From the NCBI GenBank assembly GCA_027577415.1, contig JANBQS010000131.1, forward strand, positions 1 to 32,037: DNA of 32,037 nucleotides, given 5' to 3'. Each line of letters starts with the position of its first letter. The stretch's first letter is position 1. The notes beneath the pieces are model-generated. The model was not told where the DNA came from, ran no database searches, and saw only the letters and a program-made list of their open reading frames with translations. A program made the position numbers and the translations under genes. The stretch is from Coemansia sp. RSA 922 (taxonomy: Eukaryota > Kickxellomycota > Kickxellomycetes > Kickxellales > Kickxellaceae). Below, one piece after another: positions 8,530-18,695 of this stretch.

Positions 8530-11500
8530 TTAGGGGGTATGCTTTGCTTGCTCGCAGATGGCTCCTTGGACCTTGACGCGACCAGAGACGACTCTGATAG
8601 ACCTGTCGTCATCGATAGCCACGTACATGCGCTGCTGAACGTCAGAGTCCGCCAGAGAATGGTCCGATCCAGCGGTGCTGGCGTTGACTGTGGGCTTCAG
8701 GCCCAGCAGATTGGAACTCAGCACATACTCGCGACGAGTAGGAGCGATGCTCGAAATGTTGTACCTCGACAGAGCCTTGAGCACTACCTTTTGCACCTTT
8801 CGGTCATCGATTGTAGCTTGGCCGCCAGCTACAAGTGCTTGTACCAGCAAGTACTGCTCCGGAAACTTGTGCAGCAACGAGACACAGCGACTAGTCTGAA
8901 CTTCCAAATCCTCAAGATCGTCCATGATCGAGCTGAACATAGAGTTCTCCGGATCAGCAGCAGTCCAGTCCACTTGCTGGGCAATTTTCTGGCCAAGCGC
9001 CGAGAGCCGCTCACGCAAAATCGGCATTCGATGGACAATAGGCTGCTTGTAGAGCCGCTCATAGGCAATGGCAAAGACGATAGGCAGCAGAGTGGCAAAC
9101 AGCGAGTAGACTGGTATTCCTTCCAAGTGATGCAGGGCCTTTTCCGCCTCCATCTCAAAGTCAAACAACAGCTTTTGCTTATCGGCTGGTACGCGCCGAG
9201 CAGCCGCCCACAGTTGCTGCCAAAGGTTTCCCTCGCCACCGCCGGCCATTCGCATACTCAGGCTGCCGTCCCTTTCGCTCTTGCCCTCGGGAACGATCCA
9301 GTCGCGTGGTGAGTGCCAGCGAACAAAGTCTGCCAATATACAGCCAGGGTTGGCTGCCTTGAACGACTCCATGTCAGAGATAAGATCCGCGCATTGGAGC
9401 TGCGCTCGCTGTTGAGCGCCCTCGCTTGATGTGCCAAAGCCCATGAGTATAGCTTCGCGTTCGCGCAACATGTCCTCAGTCATAACTGGTGGCATTTGGA
9501 TCTTTGGAATCCACATGGGCTCGTCGCTTTCTAGCAACTTGAGTGTTTCTGATGGATAAAGGCCACCAAGACGCTCGTCATCGCTGGCTTGCATACACTC
9601 TGCTACGTCGCCGTTGGCATGGATGGGGTTGGCGCTGCGCTGTTTCTCAGTCTCGATTGGCCATCTAGATGCGCAGCCGTCACTTGCGGGCAAGGTGTGC
9701 TCGCGCTCATACACATCGCTTACATGGTGGAAGCCCGACGAGGAATCCATACTTGAAGAAAGCGCAACGTCAACATAGTTCGTATCACTAATGCTTCGAC
9801 CCGATGTCGGCAATCCACCTAGTGACTCTTCGGTGTCAGGTCGCCGCCGCACAGCGTTAGCAGGAAGGCGCATCGCCACCGGTGAAGGTGCAACTGGAGC
9901 ACTACCACTGTTACGAGTACGAGCAGACGATGGTGGCGATGTACTAGCAGGACTGCTTTCGTCGTTGACATCTTCGGCAGATACAAATCCATCGCTGTCA
10001 CTGGCATACGAGTCATCGGCTTTGATCTCTTCAAACTCTTCAAGATCGGCGGTGGTACTCTGGGTCGGGCTATGGCTTCTTGTACTACTAGCCAGTCCAT
10101 CCAAAGGTCGCATAGAGTTCAGTAGTCGGCCGATTGGGCGACGTATACGCGAGCCTTGAGCCCATGCGCGTTGGCTGATATCCACGCCAGTTTCGCCAAT
10201 GCGCTTACGGATCTGGTCCTTGATATGTGTGCGAATGCGCTGAGCTAGACCATCGCTATCAGAACTAGTCGCCCTATCCGAATCGTTGTCCAGAGAATGC
10301 TTGTTGGCTGCAGTAGGTGCCGCAACGATAAGCGCCCCGTTGGTGCCAGTGTGAGTACTGGTTGTCGATCTGCCGTCTCGACTCAACTTGCGCTCCAAAC
10401 AGCAGTTTAGCATCTCCAGCTTTTGGTACACCAACGCATACTGCAAGTGGACGTCGAATCGCGCCGACACCATTCCCAATATGTCGCTGGCTGATTGAGA
10501 TGCAGCAGCCGATGATTTTGGCGTCTCTGTGCCAGATCGTAAGCCCTCGTGACTAGCGCGGCACTCGGCAGAGGTCTGGATGCGTGGCAGAAATCGCTCG
10601 TTTTCCCATCGCCATCTAATCTCCTTCAGAGCCATCGCCCACAACAGTCGCAAAAACGTCATGCTTGAGGGTGCTCGCCAAAAGTCTGCTGATCGTTTAG
10701 CAGTTGTAACCAGTATGATCTCACTTAGCCTCCATAGCAACGAATTGTGAGGCACGGCAGCGCCTAGAGGCATACGTGCAAGCAACTGAGCAATGCTTGG
10801 AGGACGTGGTAACGACGTCTCGTCATTAACATATACCTCGGCAAAGGTCTGTTCCAGCCGTGCTTGCAATCTGGTTGCTGCCTCCAAGTCTTCGGCTTCA
10901 ACATCGTGTCCAGACGGGATAATTTGTTGTGTGGTGGTAGATGATCCAAACAAGTCGATAAGCATATCACTGGTTACTTCGGCGTGCGCTTCCATTTGCT
11001 CAGATAGACTGAGGTGGCGATGGCGGTTGGCCTCGTTTGCCAGTTGTGCCCAAGCAGCAAATGCATCTTCCAATGCCTCGGTCAGCATCGTGCGCTCGCG
11101 GTCTGCGGGAAACATATTGGCTGCTAAATGCCAAGCAGTGGCGGTCTTCAAGTACAGCCGGTCTCGCCCTATAGACTGTGGATCAATGTAAGTGCCACAC
11201 GGTGCGCTCTGAAATAGGGCACTCAACGTTAGCAGTCGCAGCGGGTCGTTAGCAGGTCCCACGTTAAGGTCACCAGCGCGGTAAAGAAAGTCTGAAGAGT
11301 ACGAGTTCCAGTCACGGCTATACGTGTTCTTTATGCGATAAGTGTGCAGAGCGGCCAGGTTAACTGCGCGAGAAACAAAGTCCCACTCGTGCCCGATTTC
11401 AGCAGTGCTTCTTGAGTTGCCAGCGGTACCATGGCTCTCGTCTGGTGGCGGTGCGTGGGCCAAGATGCGGAACGAGTTGGTATATAACTCTAGCAATCCA

Positions 11501-12303
11501 TTGAGCTGCAAGTACGACGTTGGCGCATGAGGAAGGCAGACCGTCTCTATCTTTTTCACCAGGGAAACCACACCGCCACCGTCGTTATCTCCATTGGCTA
11601 ATGTTCGTCCCGCTGATACTGCGCGGCCAAGCAGCCTGCCCGTAAACAGGCATCGCCAGGCATCACCGACCGGGACAAAGATGGGCAGCTGACACTGCAC
11701 ATTTTGCGCGGCAATGTTCATTGACGACATGAGCAGCTTTGCCGTCTCCAGAGATATGCTGTAATCGCCGCCAAGGTTCACTGCACCTTCAACCTCGCCG
11801 CCAGCACCGTCAGCCCAATCGCTATCGTCTCCCAAGTACTGCAGATAGATAAGGACGCTGCTGCCAGCCCACCGATGCAGCGGATGCCACGCCGCCTCGA
11901 GCTCCGACTGGCTGTTGTCTATCTCTAACTCTGGGACGTGTATCGACGGGAAGTGGTTGTCAAACAGCGCCAATTTGTCTAAGCTGTTTCTTCCCGTCGC
12001 CAATAACGGGTGTATGGAGAGTATCAATGCGTATGAGGAGCCCCGGTATGACAGCGGCGCTACTTTGGTACACAGTGTTGATACTTGTCCCAGCACTGCG
12101 CTCCTGTACTGCCGGTGCTTGACAAGGAGACTGGAGCATTTCTCACTCAGCTCGTTGATTGCAAAGTTTCCCGTCCTTCCATCACTTACGCCCAGCTTGC
12201 ACAGCTGGTTCTCTACAGAGGCGACAAACTTTTCCCAAGGCGACGCTGCTGTGTAGTCGACAAGCTCGAAATTGTCGTCCTCCTCCGCCATATCATAGGA
12301 CAT
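8530..12303 (-). CDS. RAB3GAP1: Rab3 GTPase-activating protein catalytic subunit
   Basis: Encodes 1257 residues from the ATG at 12303. The start FELVDYTAASPWEKF matches the RAB3GAP1 N terminus. The conserved catalytic-region block LISDMESFKAANPGC followed by DFVRWHSPRDW lies at about residue 970-1000. The family's C-terminal REYVL and QRMY blocks are also present. In animals it pairs with the non-catalytic RAB3GAP2 as a GAP for Rab3 and an exchange factor for Rab18, with roles in lipid droplets and autophagy; the partner gene is not in this window. Human RAB3GAP1 has 981 residues. The extra length here is mainly a Ser/Thr/Asp-rich, probably disordered insert at about 640-920. I did not resolve the catalytic Arg with certainty. 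An in-frame ATG at 12417 would add 38 hydrophobic residues but lies before the conserved start. Confidence 0.92.
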   Translation of the reverse strand: MSYDMAEEDDNFELVDYTAASPWEKFVASVENQLCKLGVSDGRTGNFAINELSEKCSSLLVKHRQYRSAVLGQVSTLCTKVAPLSYRGSSYALILSIHPLLATGRNSLDKLALFDNHFPSIHVPELEIDNSQSELEAAWHPLHRWAGSSVLIYLQYLGDDSDWADGAGGEVEGAVNLGGDYSISLETAKLLMSSMNIAAQNVQCQLPIFVPVGDAWRCLFTGRLLGRAVSAGRTLANGDNDGGGVVSLVKKIETVCLPHAPTSYLQLNGLLELYTNSFRILAHAPPPDESHGTAGNSRSTAEIGHEWDFVSRAVNLAALHTYRIKNTYSRDWNSYSSDFLYRAGDLNVGPANDPLRLLTLSALFQSAPCGTYIDPQSIGRDRLYLKTATAWHLAANMFPADRERTMLTEALEDAFAAWAQLANEANRHRHLSLSEQMEAHAEVTSDMLIDLFGSSTTTQQIIPSGHDVEAEDLEAATRLQARLEQTFAEVYVNDETSLPRPPSIAQLLARMPLGAAVPHNSLLWRLSEIILVTTAKRSADFWRAPSSMTFLRLLWAMALKEIRWRWENERFLPRIQTSAECRASHEGLRSGTETPKSSAAASQSASDILGMVSARFDVHLQYALVYQKLEMLNCCLERKLSRDGRSTTSTHTGTNGALIVAAPTAANKHSLDNDSDRATSSDSDGLAQRIRTHIKDQIRKRIGETGVDISQRAWAQGSRIRRPIGRLLNSMRPLDGLASSTRSHSPTQSTTADLEEFEEIKADDSYASDSDGFVSAEDVNDESSPASTSPPSSARTRNSGSAPVAPSPVAMRLPANAVRRRPDTEESLGGLPTSGRSISDTNYVDVALSSSMDSSSGFHHVSDVYEREHTLPASDGCASRWPIETEKQRSANPIHANGDVAECMQASDDERLGGLYPSETLKLLESDEPMWIPKIQMPPVMTEDMLREREAILMGFGTSSEGAQQRAQLQCADLISDMESFKAANPGCILADFVRWHSPRDWIVPEGKSERDGSLSMRMAGGGEGNLWQQLWAAARRVPADKQKLLFDFEMEAEKALHHLEGIPVYSLFATLLPIVFAIAYERLYKQPIVHRMPILRERLSALGQKIAQQVDWTAADPENSMFSSIMDDLEDLEVQTSRCVSLLHKFPEQYLLVQALVAGGQATIDDRKVQKVVLKALSRYNISSIAPTRREYVLSSNLLGLKPTVNASTAGSDHSLADSDVQQRMYVAIDDDRSIRVVSGRVKVQGAICEQAKHTP

Positions 12304-12572
12304 TATCGTTGGCAATAAAAAAAGTAAAGCGAGCCTGTAAATCGAGCGACACAAAGAAATTTCAAATTTCGTTAAGAGCGGAGAGAACTGATACAACACG
12401 AAAAGTGTTGTAGGCACGAGGAAATGCAGATGGGGGTTGAAGGAACCATGACATCACAAAGCTCGAATGCTGTTTAAGGCGGTGCACGATTACAATAAAA
12501 ATTATACTAGCGTTGCTAAGGACATATGCAATTTTCATCAACGAATTGAAAGATAGCTCGTGTACCGTAATA
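12304..12572. other. Short intergenic region upstream of RAB3GAP1
   Basis: 269 nt between two tandem minus-strand genes, AT-rich near the RAB3GAP1 start. It must contain that gene's promoter and the 3' end of the giant gene. One CGAGCC word is at 12330-12335. No RNA gene seen. Confidence 0.4.
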
Positions 12573-15500
12573 CTAAAGGCCAAACAGCTCCAATACAGAT
12601 CCTATCAATGACTTGTACAGCCAGCCAAACAGCGGAGTGGCATCCGTGGGAGCTGCAAAAGTGTGAGCGCCGTCGTTTGACATGACAACTTGAGCTGTAA
12701 CTGCTGCTGCTTCTAGTGCAGCGGTTGTCACCGTCACTGAAGCACCCGTCTGTCGCTCAGACTCATCGCTGTGCTTGGCGCGAGCACGGAATCGAATTGG
12801 ACCGGTACCAGTCTCTTGAGGCGCCGGAGTGATGATCGAGATGTAGATTGGATGGGTGCTCAGGTCAATGGCGACTGCTGCCTCAGGTGCAGCCATTGCC
12901 AATGGCAATTGCGTAGCCACAGGCCCAACTGGAGCGTTGCCGCGCATGGGCCATCCAGGATGAAAGGGGATGTTGAATAGGCGATCTTTGGCCAACAACA
13001 CCAGTGCGCCAATGACAACCATGCAAACTACAGTGCGAAAGGCCATCAGCGCCGCACGCCAACTACGCGTAGTGCCCGTGGCCCTGTCGCTCAGAGATAT
13101 CGCCGACGCAGTCTCCGAGGGTCCGCAGCGCGCAAGCAAGGGATCGGCTTCGGTCGCAGGTGGCGGTTGAAAGAGCCCACCCAGATCAGTAGGCTGGTCC
13201 ATACGCGTGCGTGCATGCCGGTTGCGCAAGGATCCACCACCGCTGCTTTCAATAGTGCTGACATCGGTACTATGCGCAGAAGCGCCATCGTCGCTAGCCA
13301 ACTCTCCGTCAACAGAGATGTGAGGAATTGGCAGCACGTCGCCAGTCTCATCCTCAGCCTCAGCCTCAACTTCGGGACAGACGCCATCGACTTCTAACGT
13401 AGGAGGCGGTGCCAAATCAGACGTATCGACATACCTTGTAATAAGCTCTGGTCGAGTTTCTGATAAGGTTGGTACCAATTGCAACTTGAGCGGAGTGCAG
13501 TCAGATAGCTGGAAGCGGTGCTCGACCAAAGGCATGCCAAGCAGTCCAACTTGCCACTCGGAGTCGCCACTACTGTTATCTTCACAAGCGCCAATTGGAC
13601 ATACGATGGTGTCCTTGTGTGCCAGGCGCGGGGTCGGCAGCGTCGTACCACTCACTTGCATACATGGAGCTGTAACCGAGACTAGAACAGCCGATAGCAA
13701 GTTTCCAGACAGGCGAGCAATGCTGGAATACTCAAAGCACGAGTTGTCGGCATCTAGAGCTTTGCATACGCTCGCCACATCGGATGCACCAAATAACAAA
13801 GTTGGCAGCGACAGCACTGACCCAAGACCTGCTGCGTGCTCTGCTTGGCTATCTGGCAAGCTCTTAGCCGCTAAGAATTGCTCGCAATCGATACTCGTAG
13901 TCAGCACGCACTGTACTGTGTCAATGACAACCTCGTCGCTTAGAGTGTTGTCCGGCTGGCGTCGATTCGCAAGCGGTATCCCCACCAGCGTCGAATCCAA
14001 GCAAATCAACTGGGCTGAGGCCATTCTGCCATCATCGCCCGCAGCGCTAGTTAGCTCCAGTCCACTGATGACCCACGGAGAACATCCTGCTACCACATCA
14101 GGCAAGCGCAGGGCCAAGCACGGAGTCGCCATTGCGGATGCGCTGCTACCAAGCTGAAGACGCCAGGGGATGAACGTAGCAAGCGAGCACTTGAGCGTCA
14201 CTTGCACCGAAAGCCCAAGCTCTCCTTGCTTGCCGCCGCCAACGACGACACTGACTGAGGATGCTGTGGGACTAGTCAGGGGCGTTAGCACGGCTCCGTC
14301 GCTACTCAGTTCGGCGTAAGCCGCGGCCAGCTGTTGCTGTCGGTCGTAGGCAAGGGCTAGGCTGGGCATGGAGCTGGCAGAGCGCCTCTCGATCGCAACA
14401 ATGTGGCAGTCTACAGGCGCTTGATCGCCGTCCTCTGAAGGGACTATCGCAGCCGTGACCCAAAGTCCAGCGCGGTTAGTAAGCTTTGTCAGTTTGGACT
14501 CGGTACCTGTAGTGTCGGCGCTTGGCGTAGTAGACACGCTGAGCAAAACAAGCGACGCTAGGAGCTTTGGCATCGCTACTAGCAATCGCTCAGTTAGCAG
14601 CATGCTAGACAGTCGTACATGTTTGGCCGGCTCAGACTCGACGGAAAGCACGAGAATGGGACTGAGCTGAGCTTCCGTGCTCGGGATCCACACGCGTAGA
14701 CACGAGGGCCGCAGCACACCCTCAGAGGTCCGATTACTGCTGCCACTGCATTGAGCTGGGACGGCACCAGCAAGCCACTCTGCAGTGTGCTCAGACTGCT
14801 TCGCACAGCAAATAGTGACGGAGCGATGCGCAAGGCCGACATTAGCGCTAGCACACTTGTCGATCTCCAAGGAGCCGACAGAGTACCTCAAGGGCGCAAA
14901 TTCCAAGTCAAGATACTCGGGCCAGTCGTACAGCTGGTCGGAGTGAGAAATGGCTTCGTCCTCGGCACTCCAGGCGGGCGAATGTAAGCGCAGGCTGATG
15001 GTCGACTGTACGCGCAGTCCGCCAGATTGCAAAATGACACCAAGTTCCATACGCTCGATAGAAACATGCGCCACTGGTGCACTGGCCTTGCTAGACTGTG
15101 TGCTAACAGGCAAAGCAGGTGACTCAATAGTTGGAGGCTCAGAAAACGTGAGCACTGAAGCACTGTCCAAGCGACAGGAGCCGGCCGGAGTCGACCCAGC
15201 CGAAAGTATAGTCTCCAGAACGTGCCTTGGCGCAGATATCGAGGTCAGCGGGGGTGGTACCAATAGCCGACCCAATCCAGGTACTACAGCATCACCACTC
15301 GAAGGCGGCATTGTCGGCGCCGCCTCGGCATCTAATGTCTTGTCCGACAAGACCACTGGATGACAGTACTCGCTAAGTCGCGGAGCCCACGAGAACGAAA
15401 TACAGTCGGCTAACTTTAGCTTGAACACTGTTAGCTCGGTCCTCTGGTAGTCAATACCATCTACCTGGGTCTGCCGTTGAGCAAAATCGGTCCACGAAGG

Positions 15501-18314
15501 GCGGATAGCATTGCTGCTGTCCATGCGCGCTTGCTGCAGCTCTGACCGAGAGCGAGGGCGTGACGGTCCAAGGGAGGCATCGGCAGTATCTAGCTTCCCA
15601 TCGCTATCTACCAGGTGTGGCTGCTCGTCGCTTGCCAGGTCGCGATGGCCGTACTCGTCGATAAAGCGCTGGAGCCTGTTGTCCAAGAGTGTTTCAATAT
15701 CGCCACAGGGCGACTCAAAGGCGGCAGTCGGCGGAGGCACAGGCGAAAAGTCGCCAAGCTCGTTCTCTGCTGCGTCAGAATCGTCAGTGTTGAGCCACCC
15801 AGCTAGGTCGCCCTCAGTCAAAGCACTGTGACCAGGAAGTGCAGGGCTGGGCGAGTCTGGATAGAGCAGCAGCCCTGGGGCCCGAACTGGTGCGCGCGTG
15901 GATGCCGTGCGCGCACTCTCTGTACGTATAAGGTTGGGCTCGATATGTCCCGGTTGTTGCATCTTTACACGGTAGAAGCATCCCTGTCCTCGGCCACCAC
16001 CGCCAGTAATGTCGGACATGCTTGACAAGTTGGAGGCCAGCAGGCTGGAGCCCTTGGGCCTAGCAGTATAGATGGAGCTCGGAACATCGGCGATGTTTAC
16101 TTGCATAATCTGCCGCTTGGGTGTAGCAGGTGGGATGCTCGAGTCATCCAGCGCCGTCAACGACTCCAAGCACGGCTGATTGTCAGCAAAACCAAGCAAG
16201 ATACTGCCGTTGGCGTCTGCAGCAGGCTCGTGCACAACCATTTGGCGGTGAGGCAAGCGTACTCGCACGGTCGTTCTGATAGAGCGCGGGAGGCCTCTGA
16301 GATTCACATTACCTGTCTCCCAGGAGTACAAAGTCGGCATCGAGGGCGGCGTGTCGGGGCAGATTCCAGCCGAGTGGTTTGCCGAGTCGGGAGTCAAGCC
16401 GCCAGCAGGCAGCCGTTGGTCGCCGGGAAGGGGCATGGCCTCTGCTGGTACGTGAAACCACACTGTCAAGTGGTAGTGGCGCGGCTCATAGAAGCGAGCC
16501 ACAAACACGCCGCGCGCCAGATCGGGACCAAACTCGCACAACGGCGCCCGATTCGCAGCGTCAAATTCGCTAGAGTAATCGGACAGAGACCTGACACTCG
16601 ATACATGTGCCTGTTGGTCCATCGCAGATGGGAGATCGGCTCTGAAGTCGCTTCTGTCAGGAAGAGCAGAATGCCCAGCAGTAGTGGGAATGACCTCAGA
16701 GTTGGAGCGAAGTCTCTGCCTCACAAATCCCATGGATGAGCGCGGACGCTCAGCGTACAGCTGGCTATTGGAGTGCAAGCCAGGTATCTCGCGCAGGTCG
16801 CCCAGGGCGCTGGTAGGGCGCTGAGTCATTGCGCTTGTCAGTCCGTCCAGCCCCGACTCTGTGTTGAATGAGAGCGTGCGACGGACAAGCGCAGACTGCC
16901 TAAGCGGCGGCTCACCCAAGTCGCTGTATATAGCCGCGCGGTCCGAGACTCGAGCCTGCGCACGCAAATACGAGGCCATAGTGTGAGACTCGTAGCGCGA
17001 AGATTGCTGCAAGTCACTACCGCCTGGCAGTGCAGACACGGTTGTCTGAGGGCCGGGTCCCGGTCGCTGCTCAGCGGTAAGCGTGGGCGGTGGAGGCGGG
17101 TATGGCGAGACTGCATTAGCGTGAAACACAGGGGCCTGCCGTGTCCTAAAATTAGGCTTGCGCGTTAGTGTGCCATGAGTAGCCGGTTCCTGAGAGGGTA
17201 CTACTGCGGCCGAAGTCGACTCAAACGAGCTAGGCGTTTGCCCATCGGATTCGCCGTGCTCTGAAGGCGCAAGATACAGCGACTGACTAGCCATGCGTGG
17301 CGAAGAAAGCGGCGAGATCGCGGGCCCAGTATGGTGCTCAGTGGCAGACACAACCGAGTAAACGGCATGCTCAACGTGCACTTGGCTTCCGGCTGCACTG
17401 GCGCTCGTTGAGGTAAATTGGTGGTGGTAGCGACTGCTGCGTGGAGTCTCGTCCACACCACGCCTCGGCTGCTGCGACCATTGCTGTGTCTGACCGATAC
17501 TCAGCAAGTCCAAGCATTGCTCGCCAGGGTGCAGTATTTTAACATCGACGTCCATGCGCACACGCACACGCGCTTGCTGCCGTGCATGCAGAGGACCCTG
17601 AGCCAACTTAGAGCCGCGAGGTGCCTTGGAAATACGCCTACGCGACTTTATAGCGTCTAGCTGAGGCGGCACTACTTTGGCGTCAATTTTAATGTTATTG
17701 ACAAAGTAGGGCGCCTTTCCAGAGGTAGGCGGAGGCTGGGGCTGAAGCTGGTACGCGCTTGCAGACGTCGTGCTGTGCATGGATCCACGGGAGCTAGGGC
17801 GCTGCTCGGCATGAGGCGTGTGCATGTCGCTGATTGTGCTGCCATAGCTACTATAGTGCATCCCTGGGAACGGCTCGCACAGCTCGCTGCCATCGCGAGT
17901 GGTGCCAGACACATGTGCACTTGCCAGCGGAAATAGAGTGTCTGAATACACCTGTGGCCTAGTGTTGCCTCGGCCGTACGTCGTTGGCGAGTAGTTTGGA
18001 ATAGCACTGCTACTCGCCTCAGACAGACGCCGCCCGATGGAGTGCGGGGCGGCTGGTCGTCCTCGAGCTGGCACTGCTGGAGAGTGAGTCCTGGCGCTCC
18101 ACGGAGACGCTGGATGTGACAGCCTGTTGGTGTTAACGGCTAACCCGTTGCTTACGTTTCGCCCCATGGCTGTCGCTGAGCGCGGAGTGAGATGTCGCTC
18201 AGACCCAAATTGCTGACGAGAGTCGGAAGTGCGCGCCGGCGGAGTGCTATAGGCGGAGTTGGCGCTGCCTGACGCCTGCTGCTGCTGCTGCCTGCCAGCT
18301 CGCGAATTTGACAT
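12573..18314 (-). CDS. Unrecognised 1913-residue Ser-rich protein with one C-terminal membrane segment
   Basis: One uninterrupted frame of 1914 codons from the ATG at 18314 (MSNSRAGRQQQQQ). I do not recognise the family. The first 650 residues or so are Ser/Pro/Gln-rich and probably disordered, with a basic patch (IKSRRRISKAPRGSK) followed by an alternating RVRVRMDVDVKI stretch. The middle (about 650-1650) mixes Ser-rich linkers with hydrophobic beta-like segments such as HYHLTVWFHVP, VQSTISLRLHSP and VQVTLKC. Near the end come an acidic dileucine motif (EADPLL), one strong membrane segment (about 1760-1778, core VVCMVVIGALVLLA), and a 133-residue C-terminal part ending in an amphipathic stretch (PLFGWLYKSLIGSVLELFGL). 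A large cytosolic protein anchored near its C terminus in an endomembrane is inferred. It is divergent with the RFC gene and may share its promoter. Confidence 0.8.
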   Translation of the reverse strand: MSNSRAGRQQQQQASGSANSAYSTPPARTSDSRQQFGSERHLTPRSATAMGRNVSNGLAVNTNRLSHPASPWSARTHSPAVPARGRPAAPHSIGRRLSEASSSAIPNYSPTTYGRGNTRPQVYSDTLFPLASAHVSGTTRDGSELCEPFPGMHYSSYGSTISDMHTPHAEQRPSSRGSMHSTTSASAYQLQPQPPPTSGKAPYFVNNIKIDAKVVPPQLDAIKSRRRISKAPRGSKLAQGPLHARQQARVRVRMDVDVKILHPGEQCLDLLSIGQTQQWSQQPRRGVDETPRSSRYHHQFTSTSASAAGSQVHVEHAVYSVVSATEHHTGPAISPLSSPRMASQSLYLAPSEHGESDGQTPSSFESTSAAVVPSQEPATHGTLTRKPNFRTRQAPVFHANAVSPYPPPPPTLTAEQRPGPGPQTTVSALPGGSDLQQSSRYESHTMASYLRAQARVSDRAAIYSDLGEPPLRQSALVRRTLSFNTESGLDGLTSAMTQRPTSALGDLREIPGLHSNSQLYAERPRSSMGFVRQRLRSNSEVIPTTAGHSALPDRSDFRADLPSAMDQQAHVSSVRSLSDYSSEFDAANRAPLCEFGPDLARGVFVARFYEPRHYHLTVWFHVPAEAMPLPGDQRLPAGGLTPDSANHSAGICPDTPPSMPTLYSWETGNVNLRGLPRSIRTTVRVRLPHRQMVVHEPAADANGSILLGFADNQPCLESLTALDDSSIPPATPKRQIMQVNIADVPSSIYTARPKGSSLLASNLSSMSDITGGGGRGQGCFYRVKMQQPGHIEPNLIRTESARTASTRAPVRAPGLLLYPDSPSPALPGHSALTEGDLAGWLNTDDSDAAENELGDFSPVPPPTAAFESPCGDIETLLDNRLQRFIDEYGHRDLASDEQPHLVDSDGKLDTADASLGPSRPRSRSELQQARMDSSNAIRPSWTDFAQRQTQVDGIDYQRTELTVFKLKLADCISFSWAPRLSEYCHPVVLSDKTLDAEAAPTMPPSSGDAVVPGLGRLLVPPPLTSISAPRHVLETILSAGSTPAGSCRLDSASVLTFSEPPTIESPALPVSTQSSKASAPVAHVSIERMELGVILQSGGLRVQSTISLRLHSPAWSAEDEAISHSDQLYDWPEYLDLEFAPLRYSVGSLEIDKCASANVGLAHRSVTICCAKQSEHTAEWLAGAVPAQCSGSSNRTSEGVLRPSCLRVWIPSTEAQLSPILVLSVESEPAKHVRLSSMLLTERLLVAMPKLLASLVLLSVSTTPSADTTGTESKLTKLTNRAGLWVTAAIVPSEDGDQAPVDCHIVAIERRSASSMPSLALAYDRQQQLAAAYAELSSDGAVLTPLTSPTASSVSVVVGGGKQGELGLSVQVTLKCSLATFIPWRLQLGSSASAMATPCLALRLPDVVAGCSPWVISGLELTSAAGDDGRMASAQLICLDSTLVGIPLANRRQPDNTLSDEVVIDTVQCVLTTSIDCEQFLAAKSLPDSQAEHAAGLGSVLSLPTLLFGASDVASVCKALDADNSCFEYSSIARLSGNLLSAVLVSVTAPCMQVSGTTLPTPRLAHKDTIVCPIGACEDNSSGDSEWQVGLLGMPLVEHRFQLSDCTPLKLQLVPTLSETRPELITRYVDTSDLAPPPTLEVDGVCPEVEAEAEDETGDVLPIPHISVDGELASDDGASAHSTDVSTIESSGGGSLRNRHARTRMDQPTDLGGLFQPPPATEADPLLARCGPSETASAISLSDRATGTTRSWRAALMAFRTVVCMVVIGALVLLAKDRLFNIPFHPGWPMRGNAPVGPVATQLPLAMAAPEAAVAIDLSTHPIYISIITPAPQETGTGPIRFRARAKHSDESERQTGASVTVTTAALEAAAVTAQVVMSNDGAHTFAAPTDATPLFGWLYKSLIGSVLELFGL

Positions 18315-18695
18315 TGTAGCAAGCCACAAGCAAAAACGAAAGTGAGAAGAATTATATGCCTAAATAGCGAATAAAGAAGCAAGGGAAGGATGCCTTTAGG
18401 CGCGTGTTCTGGTGTTTGAAAGGCCCAGGGAGCCAAACGCGCTCGGGCATAGCAAACATTCTTGGCTGGAGTATGAGCCGGATGTGTGTGTGTGGCGAGC
18501 CGATCTGATACGAGCCGCTTGGATTTAAACGCGAATGATAAATACGCGCAGCAACACTTTTTGATGTCAACGCGCGTCTCCATCCTTCTCCTCTTTTAAA
18601 AGTTCGTAAATCCTCAATTACCTGATAATTCAACGTCTTGTTTTTTTTTTTTTCATCCTCGATACAGCATTGAAAGGGAAATCTGAGATACTTCT
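18315..18695. promoter_or_regulatory. Divergent promoter with ACGCG (MCB-like) cluster and GAGCCG words
   Basis: This 381-nt region lies between the giant minus-strand gene and the RFC gene. ACGCG occurs six times counting both strands: 18405-18401 (-), 18437-18441, 18529-18533, 18544-18548, and both strands of ACGCGCGT at 18570-18577. ACGCG is the core of the MluI cell-cycle box bound by MBF in yeasts, which controls replication genes at G1/S; applying it here is inference. GAGCCG occurs at 18475, 18497 and 18512. A TG run is at 18483-18494, and a 13-nt T tract at 18641-18653 sits 43 nt before the RFC ATG. Confidence 0.5.

Noticed and set aside
8539..9312. A 257-codon plus-strand frame over the 3' end of RAB3GAP1.
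   Set aside because: It overlaps the most conserved part of RAB3GAP1 on the other strand and has no family features.
12304..12417. N-terminal extension of RAB3GAP1 to the ATG at 12417.
   Set aside because: The added 38 residues are hydrophobic and unlike the family, which begins at the FELVDYTAAS region just after the ATG at 12303.
18315..18329. Extension of the giant protein by five residues to a TTG codon.
   Set aside because: TTG is not a normal start in fungal nuclear genes; the ATG at 18314 is used.
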